Below, one piece after another: positions 6,886-12,206 of a stretch of DNA of 12,206 nt (positions within the stretch are counted from its first letter, which is position 1; the number at the start of each line of letters is the position of its first letter). Made by a program: the position numbers and the translations under genes. The notes beneath the pieces were generated by a model. It was not told the origin of the DNA. It ran no database searches and saw only the letters and a program-made list of their open reading frames with translations. The DNA comes from DATAYA01 sp036272815 (GTDB lineage: Bacteria; Pseudomonadota; Alphaproteobacteria; Acetobacterales; Acetobacteraceae): the NCBI GenBank assembly GCA_036272815.1, contig DATAYA010000278.1, forward strand, positions 1 to 12,206, in the 5' to 3' direction.

Positions 6886-8375
6886 CCGCACTGGACACGA
6901 TCCCGGAGCCGCAGCGCGAGACCGCTGCATACCTCGCCTGCCTGTCCGGCGCGGCACCGCTGGAGACGCAGCTCTCCGCGGTGTTCGTCGGCGGCGAGAC
7001 GGTATGGAAGCTGAAGAAGGCGGTGCGGCTCGATTTCGTGGACCTGACCACGACAGGCCGGCGCGAGGCCGTATTGCGGCGAGAACTGGACCTCAACCGC
7101 CGCACCGCGCCGGCGCTTTACCGCGACGTCGTGCCGGTGCGGCGCACGGGCGAGGGCCTCACGCTCGGCGGCGGTGCGGGCGAGGTGGTGGACTGGGTGC
7201 TGCTGATGGCGCCGGTGCCGGCGGGCGACTTCCTCGAGGCGATGGCCGCGCGCGGCGCGCTGACGCCGGACCTGCTCGACGCCGCAGCCGACGCCGTCGC
7301 GGCGTTCCACGCGACGCTGCCGCCGGCCGGACCTTGCGACTGGCCGGCGGCGCTGCGGCGGATCGCCGAGGGCAATACCCGCGCCGCTATGGCGGCCGGG
7401 CTCGACCGCGCCCGCATTGATGCCTGGATGGCGGCGACGTGGCGGGAGATCGCGGCACGCCAGGATTGGCTGGCGGCGCGGCAGCAGGCGGGCTTCGTGC
7501 GGCGCGCGCACGGCGACCTGCATCTCGGCAATCTCTGCCTCTGGGAAGGCCGCCCAGTGCTGATCGACGCGCTCGAGTTCGACGAGGCGCTGGGCACGGT
7601 CGACCTTGGCTACGACCTCGCCTTCCTGCTGATGGACCTCGACATGCGGGCCGGGCGGCCGGCGGCGAACCGCGTGCTCGGCCGCTATGTCGGACGCACC
7701 GGCGATGCCGGGCTGGTGGCGGGACTGCCGCTCTATCTCTCGCAGCGCGCCATGGTGCGGGCGCATGTCGGGGCTGGCCGGGACGGCGCATCTGCCGCCG
7801 GTTATCTGGACGCGGCTGAGGCGGCGCTGCACCCGGCGCCGGGCCTCGTGGTGGCGATCGGCGGCCTGCCGGGGACCGGCAAGACAACGCTCGCCCGCGC
7901 CATGGCGCCCGGCCTCGGCGCGGCACCGGGCGCGCTGGTGCTGCGCAGCGACGAGACCCGCAAGCGCCTGTTCGGACGCGCGCCGGAGGAGCGGCTCGGG
8001 CCGGAGGGCTACGATGCGGCAGCGAACGCGCGCACCGACGCGGCGCTGCTTACAATGCTGCGCGACGCGGCGGCCTCCGGACAGGCGGTGATCGTCGATG
8101 CGACCTGCCTCGATCCCGCATTCCGGGAGGCAGTCGAGGCGACGGCGACTGCCGCCGGACGCGGCTTCCTCGGGCTCTGGCTGACGGCGCGGGCGGCGGC
8201 ACTCGAAGCGCGCATCGCGGCGCGGCGCGGCGATGCTTCGGACGCGACGGTGGACGTGCTGCGGCGGATGCGCGATCCGGGTCCCGGCACTTGGCGGGCG
8301 GTGCCGGCGGACGACGCGGCGGCGGCGCTGGCGGCCGCGCAGGAATACGTGAAGTCGGCACTGGCCGCATGCTAG
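6759..8375 (+). CDS. Bifunctional APH-like kinase / P-loop (AAA_33-type) ATP-binding protein
   Basis: The protein joins two nucleotide-binding units. The first half is an aminoglycoside-phosphotransferase-like kinase: VWKLKKAV in the N-lobe (82-89), the Brenner motif HGDLHLGN (251-258) and the metal-binding LIDALEFDEALGTVD (268-282). The second half is a small P-loop kinase: Walker A GGLPGTGKTT (368-377), then RSDETRKRLF and VIVDATCLDP. Such fusions are usually annotated bifunctional aminoglycoside phosphotransferase/ATP-binding protein; the substrate is unknown and antibiotic resistance should not be assumed. The only canonical start in frame is the ATG at 6759, which overlaps the catalase gene by 127 bases. 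The first 45 or so residues look like a shadow of the catalase frame. The family start would fall near 6890, where only a CTG (6891) just after the catalase stop is available. The universal stress protein gene follows 36 bases downstream. Confidence 0.88.
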   Translation: MEPGTALPLRGRPAAARQPAAESDQPERRARPAARAEADGEVAALDTIPEPQRETAAYLACLSGAAPLETQLSAVFVGGETVWKLKKAVRLDFVDLTTTGRREAVLRRELDLNRRTAPALYRDVVPVRRTGEGLTLGGGAGEVVDWVLLMAPVPAGDFLEAMAARGALTPDLLDAAADAVAAFHATLPPAGPCDWPAALRRIAEGNTRAAMAAGLDRARIDAWMAATWREIAARQDWLAARQQAGFVRRAHGDLHLGNLCLWEGRPVLIDALEFDEALGTVDLGYDLAFLLMDLDMRAGRPAANRVLGRYVGRTGDAGLVAGLPLYLSQRAMVRAHVGAGRDGASAAGYLDAAEAALHPAPGLVVAIGGLPGTGKTTLARAMAPGLGAAPGALVLRSDETRKRLFGRAPEERLGPEGYDAAANARTDAALLTMLRDAAASGQAVIVDATCLDPAFREAVEATATAAGRGFLGLWLTARAAALEARIAARRGDASDATVDVLRRMRDPGPGTWRAVPADDAAAALAAAQEYVKSALAAC

Positions 8376-8411
8376 GTTGCGGGCGAAACGACGGACCACC
8401 GGGAGAGAAAC

Positions 8412-9278
8412 ATGGCGATCCGCAAGATCCTGCTGCCGCTAACCGGCACCGCCGCCGGCGAGGCGGCACTGGCGACCGCGCTGATGGTGGCGCGCCAGTG
8501 GAACGCTCACCTGACGGCGCTGCACGTCCGCATCGACAGCCGCGACGTGGCCCCGCTTGCCGGCGAGGGCCTGTCGGGGGCGATGATCGAGGAGATGATG
8601 ACCGCGACCGAGCGCGAGAGCGGCGAGCGCAGCCACGCGGTGCGCGCGATGTTCGACCGCTTCGTCGCCGTGCACGACGTCGCACTCTCGGAGGCGCGGC
8701 CGCACGACCCGGTGACGACGGCAAGCTTCGCCAGCGTGATCGGCCGCGAGGACGACCTCGTGGCGCAGCAGGCGCGGCTCGCCGACCTGACGGTGGTGCC
8801 GCACCCGGAGGGCGGCGACGACGTCTCCTCGTCCGACGCGCTGCACGCGGTGCTGTTCGACAGCGGCCGGCCGGTGCTGATCGCGCCGCAGGCGACGCCC
8901 ACGACGATCGCCACGCGGGTCTGTGTCGCCTGGAACGGCACGGCCGAGTCGGCCGCAGCGGTGCAGGCGGCACTGCCCTGGCTCAAGCGGGCGGAGGCTG
9001 TGCGCATCCTCACCGCCGGCGAATACCAGCGCCGCGGCCCGGCGGCGCCGGAGCTGGCCGCCTATCTGGCGCTACACGACGTCCGCACGGAGGTCTCGAC
9101 ATTCCGACCGATCGACCGCCTGGTCGGCGCCGGGATGCTGGCCGCGGCGCGGGAGTTTTACGCCGACATGCTGACGATGGGGGCGTATTCGCACTCCCGC
9201 CTGCGGCAGCTGATCCTGGGCGGCGTGACGCGGCACGTGCTGGAGCACTCGGATCTGCCGGTGATGATGACGCGATAG
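8412..9278 (+). CDS. Universal stress protein with two UspA domains
   Basis: This 288-residue cytoplasmic protein has two tandem UspA folds. The first opens with KILLPLTGTAAGEAAL (5-20) and continues with a long helix and NAHLTALHVR. The second opens with TRVCVAWNGTAESAAA (168-183) and ends with GAYSHSRLRQLILGGVTRHV (257-276), then HSDLPVMMTR. The last segment matches the G-x2-G-x9-G(S/T) ATP-binding tail except that the second glycine is Ser260. UspA proteins are ATP- or AMP-binding stress proteins of varied role. The ATG at 8412 has GGAGAG close upstream, a strong ribosome binding site. It is the last gene of the catalase-kinase-Usp series and is convergent with the tRNA-Phe gene. Confidence 0.94.
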   Translation: MAIRKILLPLTGTAAGEAALATALMVARQWNAHLTALHVRIDSRDVAPLAGEGLSGAMIEEMMTATERESGERSHAVRAMFDRFVAVHDVALSEARPHDPVTTASFASVIGREDDLVAQQARLADLTVVPHPEGGDDVSSSDALHAVLFDSGRPVLIAPQATPTTIATRVCVAWNGTAESAAAVQAALPWLKRAEAVRILTAGEYQRRGPAAPELAAYLALHDVRTEVSTFRPIDRLVGAGMLAAAREFYADMLTMGAYSHSRLRQLILGGVTRHVLEHSDLPVMMTR

Positions 9279-9357
9279 GACGGCGCCCGCCACGAACCGC
9301 GCCGACCGCGATGGCCGGGGCGGGCCACGGGCGACGTCAGCAGGGCCGCCGGGAGGA

Positions 9358-9433
9358 TGGTGCCCAGGGGCGGAATCGAACCACCGACACTGCGATTTTC
9401 AGTCGCATGCTCTACCAACTGAGCTACCTGGGC
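9358..9433 (-). tRNA. tRNA-Phe (GAA), 3' CCA encoded
   Basis: The minus strand folds as a complete 76-base tRNA. The acceptor stem is GCCCAGG paired with CCTGGGC, followed by discriminator A and an encoded CCA. The D-arm reads GCTCAGTTGGTAGAGC. The anticodon stem TGCGA/TCGCA encloses the loop CTGAAAA, giving anticodon GAA. The T-arm has GGTTCGATTCC. The 5' end lies 34 bases after the yacG stop on the same strand, so it may be processed from the upstream transcript. Confidence 0.97.
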
Positions 9434-9467
9434 GCGGCTCCACGGTTAGCCCACGCCCGACCCCCGA

Positions 9468-9638
9468 TCAAGGCTCGCCGTCCTCATCTCCCGCATCCTC
9501 GGCGGGCGTGGCCGGCAGCCGGTATTGCTCCGTGAGCCAGCGGCCGAGATCGATCTGTGCGCAGCGCGGCGAGCAGAACGGGCGGCTCTGCGGGATGCTC
9601 TCTCTCCCGCAGACGGGGCAGGGGGGCGGGTTCGGCAC
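9468..9638 (-). CDS. yacG: DNA gyrase inhibitor YacG (zinc-binding)
   Basis: YacG is a small zinc protein that binds GyrB and inhibits gyrase in E. coli. The 56 residues show the four zinc-ligand cysteines Cys7, Cys10, Cys22 and Cys26 in CPVC-x11-CSPRC, followed by the hallmark IDLGRWLTEQYRLP and an acidic tail. The start is taken as the GTG at 9638, with GAGGA 7-8 bases upstream. A second GTG at 9644 overlaps the RNase stop as GTGA but leaves no room for a ribosome binding site. Either way translation is likely coupled to the RNase E/G gene. It is the last coding gene of the hisD-infA-maf series. Confidence 0.94.
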   Translation of the reverse strand: MPNPPPCPVCGRESIPQSRPFCSPRCAQIDLGRWLTEQYRLPATPAEDAGDEDGEP

Positions 9639-9640
9639 GG

Positions 9641-10774
9641 TCACTCCTCGATCGTCCAGCCATGCGGCGGCACCGCCGGGTCGGAGCGCAGCATGAGGGG
9701 GCGGCCGGCCCGGCGCGCAACGGCCGCGAGGGCCGCCGCGTCGGCCTCCAGCGCCGCGATCACGGTGGGCGCCGCACGCAGCGTCCGCGGTCGAGCCGGG
9801 TTGGCCGCGACCTCGCGCGCGATGCGCCGCAGCGCCGCAAGCCCGGCAGCGAGCGGCCCGGCCAGCAGCTCGTGCAGCGGCGGCCGGATGCGCGGGCGCA
9901 CGATCTCCGCCAGGCCCAGCGCCGTGAAGCCGAGCAGCCTCGGCCGCAACGGATCGCACGCCAGCGCCGCCGCCAGGTCCGGGCCGAGTGCCGCCCGCCG
10001 CCGTGGCGAAAGGCCCGCGAGGTCGACCAGGATCGCGCCCGAGAGGTTGCGCAGCCGGACCTGCCGCGCCAGCGCGGGAAATGCGGCCCGGTTCAGCTCC
10101 GCGAGCGAGCCGGTCGCCCCCATGCCGGTCGCCCCAGTGCCGGTCGCCCCGGTGCCAATCGCCCCGGCGCTATCGAGGTCGATCGCGACCAGCGCCGGGG
10201 TCGGGTCGAACCGCGCCCGCATCCCGCACGGCAGCACCGCGACCGGCTCGCCCAGTGCCGACACCTCGGCGTCGAGATCGTCCGGCCACGACTGCGCCAC
10301 GAGCGTCAGCCGCGCTCCCAGCGCCGGCCGGAGCGCGGCCGCAAGCGCCGGCTCATCGACACACACGGACGCCTCCGGGAACTCGGCCGCAAGGTCCAGC
10401 AGCGCGCCAGGGCCGCGGCGGACCAGCCGCACGCGACCCTCGGCGGCGGCCTTCGCCTCGTCCGGCGCAAGCCGCGCCGTCAGCCGTGGCCCCTTGCCGC
10501 CCTGCGCCGCCCGCACCACACGCACGCCGAGCAGCGTGCCTTCCGCCAGTCCGGCAATGCCCGCGCTGTCGGGCAGGAAACCGTCGGCGCCGTCGATCGT
10601 CACGAACGCGCCCGCCAGCGCCGGAATCCGCGCCGCGACCCGGCCGCGATGGAGGTCACCGATGCCGTCCGGCGAGCCCGGCCGCCAGATGCGCAGCTCC
10701 GCAAGCATGCCGTCGGCGATCAGCGCCGCGCGCACCTCGCCCGGCGCGCAGGCGGCGAGAATCGCCTCCCTCAC
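9641..10774 (-). CDS. Short ribonuclease E/G family protein
   Basis: This endoribonuclease-family protein has 377 residues, well short of E. coli RNase G (489). The N-terminal S1-like part is GDLHRGRVAARIPALAGAFV followed by TIDGADGFLPD (about 39-69). The catalytic aspartates expected from RNase E (Asp303 and Asp346) correspond to VAIDLDSAGA (Asp199) and GAILVDLAGL (Asp251), joined by NRAAFPALARQVRLRNL. GFTALGLAEIVRPR is the usual block after the active site. The C-terminal zinc-link CPxCxG, needed for tetramer contact in RNase E/G, is not seen. A five-residue repeat (GATGT/GAIGT/GATGM/GATGS) lies at 204-223, next to the catalytic Asp. The start is the GTG at 10774, which overlaps the maf TGA in a GTGA junction; the frame is open further upstream but is then maf antiphase sequence. 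Activity is likely but reduced-domain. Confidence 0.9.
   Translation of the reverse strand: MREAILAACAPGEVRAALIADGMLAELRIWRPGSPDGIGDLHRGRVAARIPALAGAFVTIDGADGFLPDSAGIAGLAEGTLLGVRVVRAAQGGKGPRLTARLAPDEAKAAAEGRVRLVRRGPGALLDLAAEFPEASVCVDEPALAAALRPALGARLTLVAQSWPDDLDAEVSALGEPVAVLPCGMRARFDPTPALVAIDLDSAGAIGTGATGTGATGMGATGSLAELNRAAFPALARQVRLRNLSGAILVDLAGLSPRRRAALGPDLAAALACDPLRPRLLGFTALGLAEIVRPRIRPPLHELLAGPLAAGLAALRRIAREVAANPARPRTLRAAPTVIAALEADAAALAAVARRAGRPLMLRSDPAVPPHGWTIEE
10106..10168. repeat. 15-bp tandem repeat, four copies, inside the RNase E/G gene
   Basis: Four adjacent 15-base units begin at 10109, 10124, 10139 and 10154 on the plus strand. The first three share GCCGGTCGCCCC and differ only in the last three bases; the fourth has two changes in the core. 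As 15 is a multiple of three, each unit adds five residues (GATGx) without breaking the reading frame. Confidence 0.9.
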
Positions 10775-11331
10775 GCCAGCAGGCCGCAGCCGCGCAGGAG
10801 TTGGGCGGTCTCGAACAGCGGCAGGCCGACCACGTTGGAATGGCTGCCCGAGAGGAAGCGCACGAAACCTGCCGCCGCGCCCTGGATGGCGTAGCCGCCG
10901 GCTTTGCCGTCCCACTCGCCGCTGGCGAGATAGGCGCGCTTCTGTGCCTCGGTGAGGCGGGCGAAGCCGACGATGCTCTGGCAGATCCGCTCGGAGCGTC
11001 CGCCGTCCGGGCGCACGAGCACGACCCCGGTGATGACGCGATGCCGCCGGCCCGAGAGCAGGTCGAGGCAGGCGCGCGCCACGGCCTCCGTCTCCGCCTT
11101 CGGCAGCACGCGGCGGCCGGCGGCGACCACCGTGTCCGCGGCCAGCACATGGGCGCCCGAGACGGCGCAGGCGGCGGCCTTAGCACGGGCGAGCCGGATC
11201 GCCAGCAGCCGCGGCAGCTCGCCGCGAAGCGGTGTCTCATCGATGTCGGTGGACAGGGTCCGGTCGGGCAGCACGCCGATCTGCGCCAGCAGGGCGACCC
11301 GGCGCGGGCTCGCCGAGGCGAGGATCAGCAC
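10771..11331 (-). CDS. maf: Maf family nucleotide pyrophosphatase
   Basis: Maf proteins hydrolyse non-canonical or excess nucleoside triphosphates to monophosphate and pyrophosphate, cleaning the nucleotide pool in the cytoplasm. The 186 residues contain LASASPRRVALL (4-15), the metal and catalytic segment AADTVVAAGRRVLPKAET (64-81, with Asp66), the HRVITGVVLV strand, EWDGKAGGYAIQG (139-151) and GSHSNVVGLPL (162-172). This fits the dTTP/UTP pyrophosphatase (YhdE-like) or 7-methyl-GTP subgroup; the substrate cannot be settled by eye. The start is the GTG at 11331, 10 bases after the infA stop, giving the usual MLILASASPRR start. The stop overlaps the next gene's GTG. There is no separate promoter space, so it is read with infA. 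Confidence 0.95.
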   Translation of the reverse strand: MLILASASPRRVALLAQIGVLPDRTLSTDIDETPLRGELPRLLAIRLARAKAAACAVSGAHVLAADTVVAAGRRVLPKAETEAVARACLDLLSGRRHRVITGVVLVRPDGGRSERICQSIVGFARLTEAQKRAYLASGEWDGKAGGYAIQGAAAGFVRFLSGSHSNVVGLPLFETAQLLRGCGLLA

Positions 11332-11341
11332 GCGGGTGCGG

Positions 11342-11560
11342 CTACTTGAAGCGGAAGGTGATCCGGCCCTTGCTCAGATCATACGGCGTCATCTCGACAT
11401 TGACGCGGTCGCCGGCCAGCACGCGGATGCGGTTCTTGCGCATCTTGCCGCTGGTATGGGCCAGGATGGTGTGTTCGTTGTCGAGCTTCACGCGGAACAT
11501 GGCGTTGGGTAGAAGCTCCATCACCATCCCGCTGAACTCGATCATGTCCTCTTTCGACAT
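11342..11560 (-). CDS. infA: Translation initiation factor IF-1
   Basis: IF-1 binds the 30S ribosomal A site and, with IF-2 and IF-3, sets up initiator tRNA at the start codon. The protein is a single S1/OB-fold domain of exactly 72 residues, the usual bacterial length. It reads MSKEDMIEFSG at the N-terminus, then FRVKLDNEHTILAHTSGKMR and RVLAGDRVNVEMTPYDLSKG, ending ITFRFK. All these are near-invariant IF-1 segments. The ATG at 11560 has GAGGA just upstream. It follows hisD by 55 bases on the same strand and precedes maf by 10 bases. Confidence 0.98.
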   Translation of the reverse strand: MSKEDMIEFSGMVMELLPNAMFRVKLDNEHTILAHTSGKMRKNRIRVLAGDRVNVEMTPYDLSKGRITFRFK

Positions 11561-11615
11561 CGATCCTCATGCGCTTCTCGTGCGGGCCGGAACATGATCT
11601 TCGCCCGATGCGAAA

Positions 11616-12206
11616 TCAAGCTGCGCCCTGCTGCCCGAGCCGCAGCGCGATGCTGCGCGCGTGCGCTCCCAGCCCCTCGGCCTCCGCCAAGGCGACCGCC
11701 GCCGGGCCGATCGCATCGAGCGCCGCCGCCCCCGCGTCGATCCATGTCGTGCGCTTGAGAAAATCATAAACCGAGAGGCCGGAGGCGAAGCGCGCGGTGC
11801 GACCTGTGGGAAGCACATGGTTCGGGCCGGCCACATAGTCGCCGAAAGCCTCGGGGCAGTGCCGGCCGAGGAAAGCCGCTCCCGCATGGCGGATGCGCGC
11901 GAACAAGGCGGCGGGATCGGCGGTCATGATCTGGAGGTGCTCCGGCGCGAGGCGGTCGACCAGGGACGCCGCCTCCGCCCAATCGCGCACCAGAATGACG
12001 GCGCCGTGGTCGCGCCAGCTCGCACCCGCGATGGCGGCGCGCGCGAGGCTGGGCAGCTCGGTCGCGACGGCGTGGACGACGGCGTCGGCGAAGGCCGCGT
12101 CGTCGGTGATCAGGATGGCCTGCGCCGCCTCGTCGTGCTCCGCCTGCGCCAGCAGGTCGACGGCAACGTGGCGCGGATCGCAGGCGGCGTCGGCGAGGAT
12201 GACGAC
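11616..12206 (-). CDS. hisD: Histidinol dehydrogenase, C-terminal part (5' end outside window)
   Basis: HisD oxidises L-histidinol to L-histidine in two NAD-dependent steps with a catalytic zinc, the last reactions of histidine synthesis. Only the last 196 residues are in the window, and the frame is open to the right edge. Visible signatures are the zinc ligands Gln and His in LLAQAEHDEAAQAILIT (fragment residues 18-34), the catalytic Glu-His pair in LAPEHLQI (Glu89, His90), GDYVAGPNHVLPTGRTARF with the zinc-ligand Asp, and the C-terminal Glu and His in EAEGLGAHA. The protein ends 55 bases before infA. In many alphaproteobacteria extra small genes (a UPF0262 protein and a phosphatase) lie between hisD and infA; here they are absent. 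Confidence 0.97.
   Translation of the reverse strand, partial: VVILADAACDPRHVAVDLLAQAEHDEAAQAILITDDAAFADAVVHAVATELPSLARAAIAGASWRDHGAVILVRDWAEAASLVDRLAPEHLQIMTADPAALFARIRHAGAAFLGRHCPEAFGDYVAGPNHVLPTGRTARFASGLSVYDFLKRTTWIDAGAAALDAIGPAAVALAEAEGLGAHARSIALRLGQQGAA

Noticed and set aside
6759..8375. Aminoglycoside resistance gene
   Set aside because: The APH fold is shared by many small-molecule kinases. The fusion to a P-loop domain and its chromosomal stress-gene context argue against a resistance role.
6783..8399. A 538-codon minus-strand frame opposite the dual kinase gene
   Set aside because: It is antisense to a protein with Brenner and Walker A motifs and has no motif of its own.
9279..9357. 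Inverted repeat GCCCGCC (9285-9291) / GGCGGGC (9319-9325) as a terminator between the convergent Usp and tRNA genes
   Set aside because: The loop is 27 bases and no T-run follows on either strand, so chance pairing in GC-rich DNA is likely.
9158..9418. A minus-strand frame crossing tRNA-Phe, with SVGGSIPPLGT
   Set aside because: This is the well-known spurious translation through a tRNA T-arm and 3' end.
6034..9433. Possible genomic island inserted at tRNA-Phe
   Set aside because: No integrase is present, and I found no second copy of the tRNA 3' end near 6034-6129. Composition matches the neighbours.

Overview
The window looks like a chromosomal segment of a high-GC alphaproteobacterium, most likely Rhodospirillales and plausibly Acetobacteraceae. 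This is inferred from the very GC-rich third codon positions, from the linked pdxH, fabI and aroC genes, and from the hisD-infA-maf-RNase E/G-yacG order typical of alphaproteobacteria. No phage, IS element, CRISPR array or plasmid gene is visible, and almost everything is core metabolism or housekeeping.

Layout from left to right. Bases 1-22 may hold the first codons of a minus-strand gene that runs off the edge. On the minus strand follow an exported right-handed beta-helix glycoside hydrolase (GH28-like), a 398-residue protein of unknown function with a possible degenerate nuclease core, chorismate synthase (aroC) and enoyl-ACP reductase (fabI). fabI and aroC are only 18 bases apart and are probably co-transcribed. 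Between fabI and the divergent pdxH lies a broken Uma2-family gene. On the plus strand come pdxH and then a likely stress cluster: manganese catalase, a bifunctional APH-like kinase/P-loop protein, and a tandem-domain universal stress protein. A tRNA-Phe(GAA) gene faces this cluster. To its right, the minus-strand series hisD (partial)-infA-maf-RNase E/G-yacG ends just before the tRNA.

The genes cover shikimate-to-chorismate flux, fatty-acid elongation, pyridoxal phosphate supply, peroxide defence, histidine synthesis, translation initiation, nucleotide-pool cleaning, RNA processing and gyrase control. The right-hand block is packed with stop/start overlaps, which suggests translational coupling. 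The odd points are the doubly deleted and frameshifted Uma2 remnant, a kinase with no well-placed canonical start, a 15-bp in-frame tandem repeat beside the catalytic aspartate of the short RNase E/G, and the 398-residue orphan. I see no convincing new multi-gene system.
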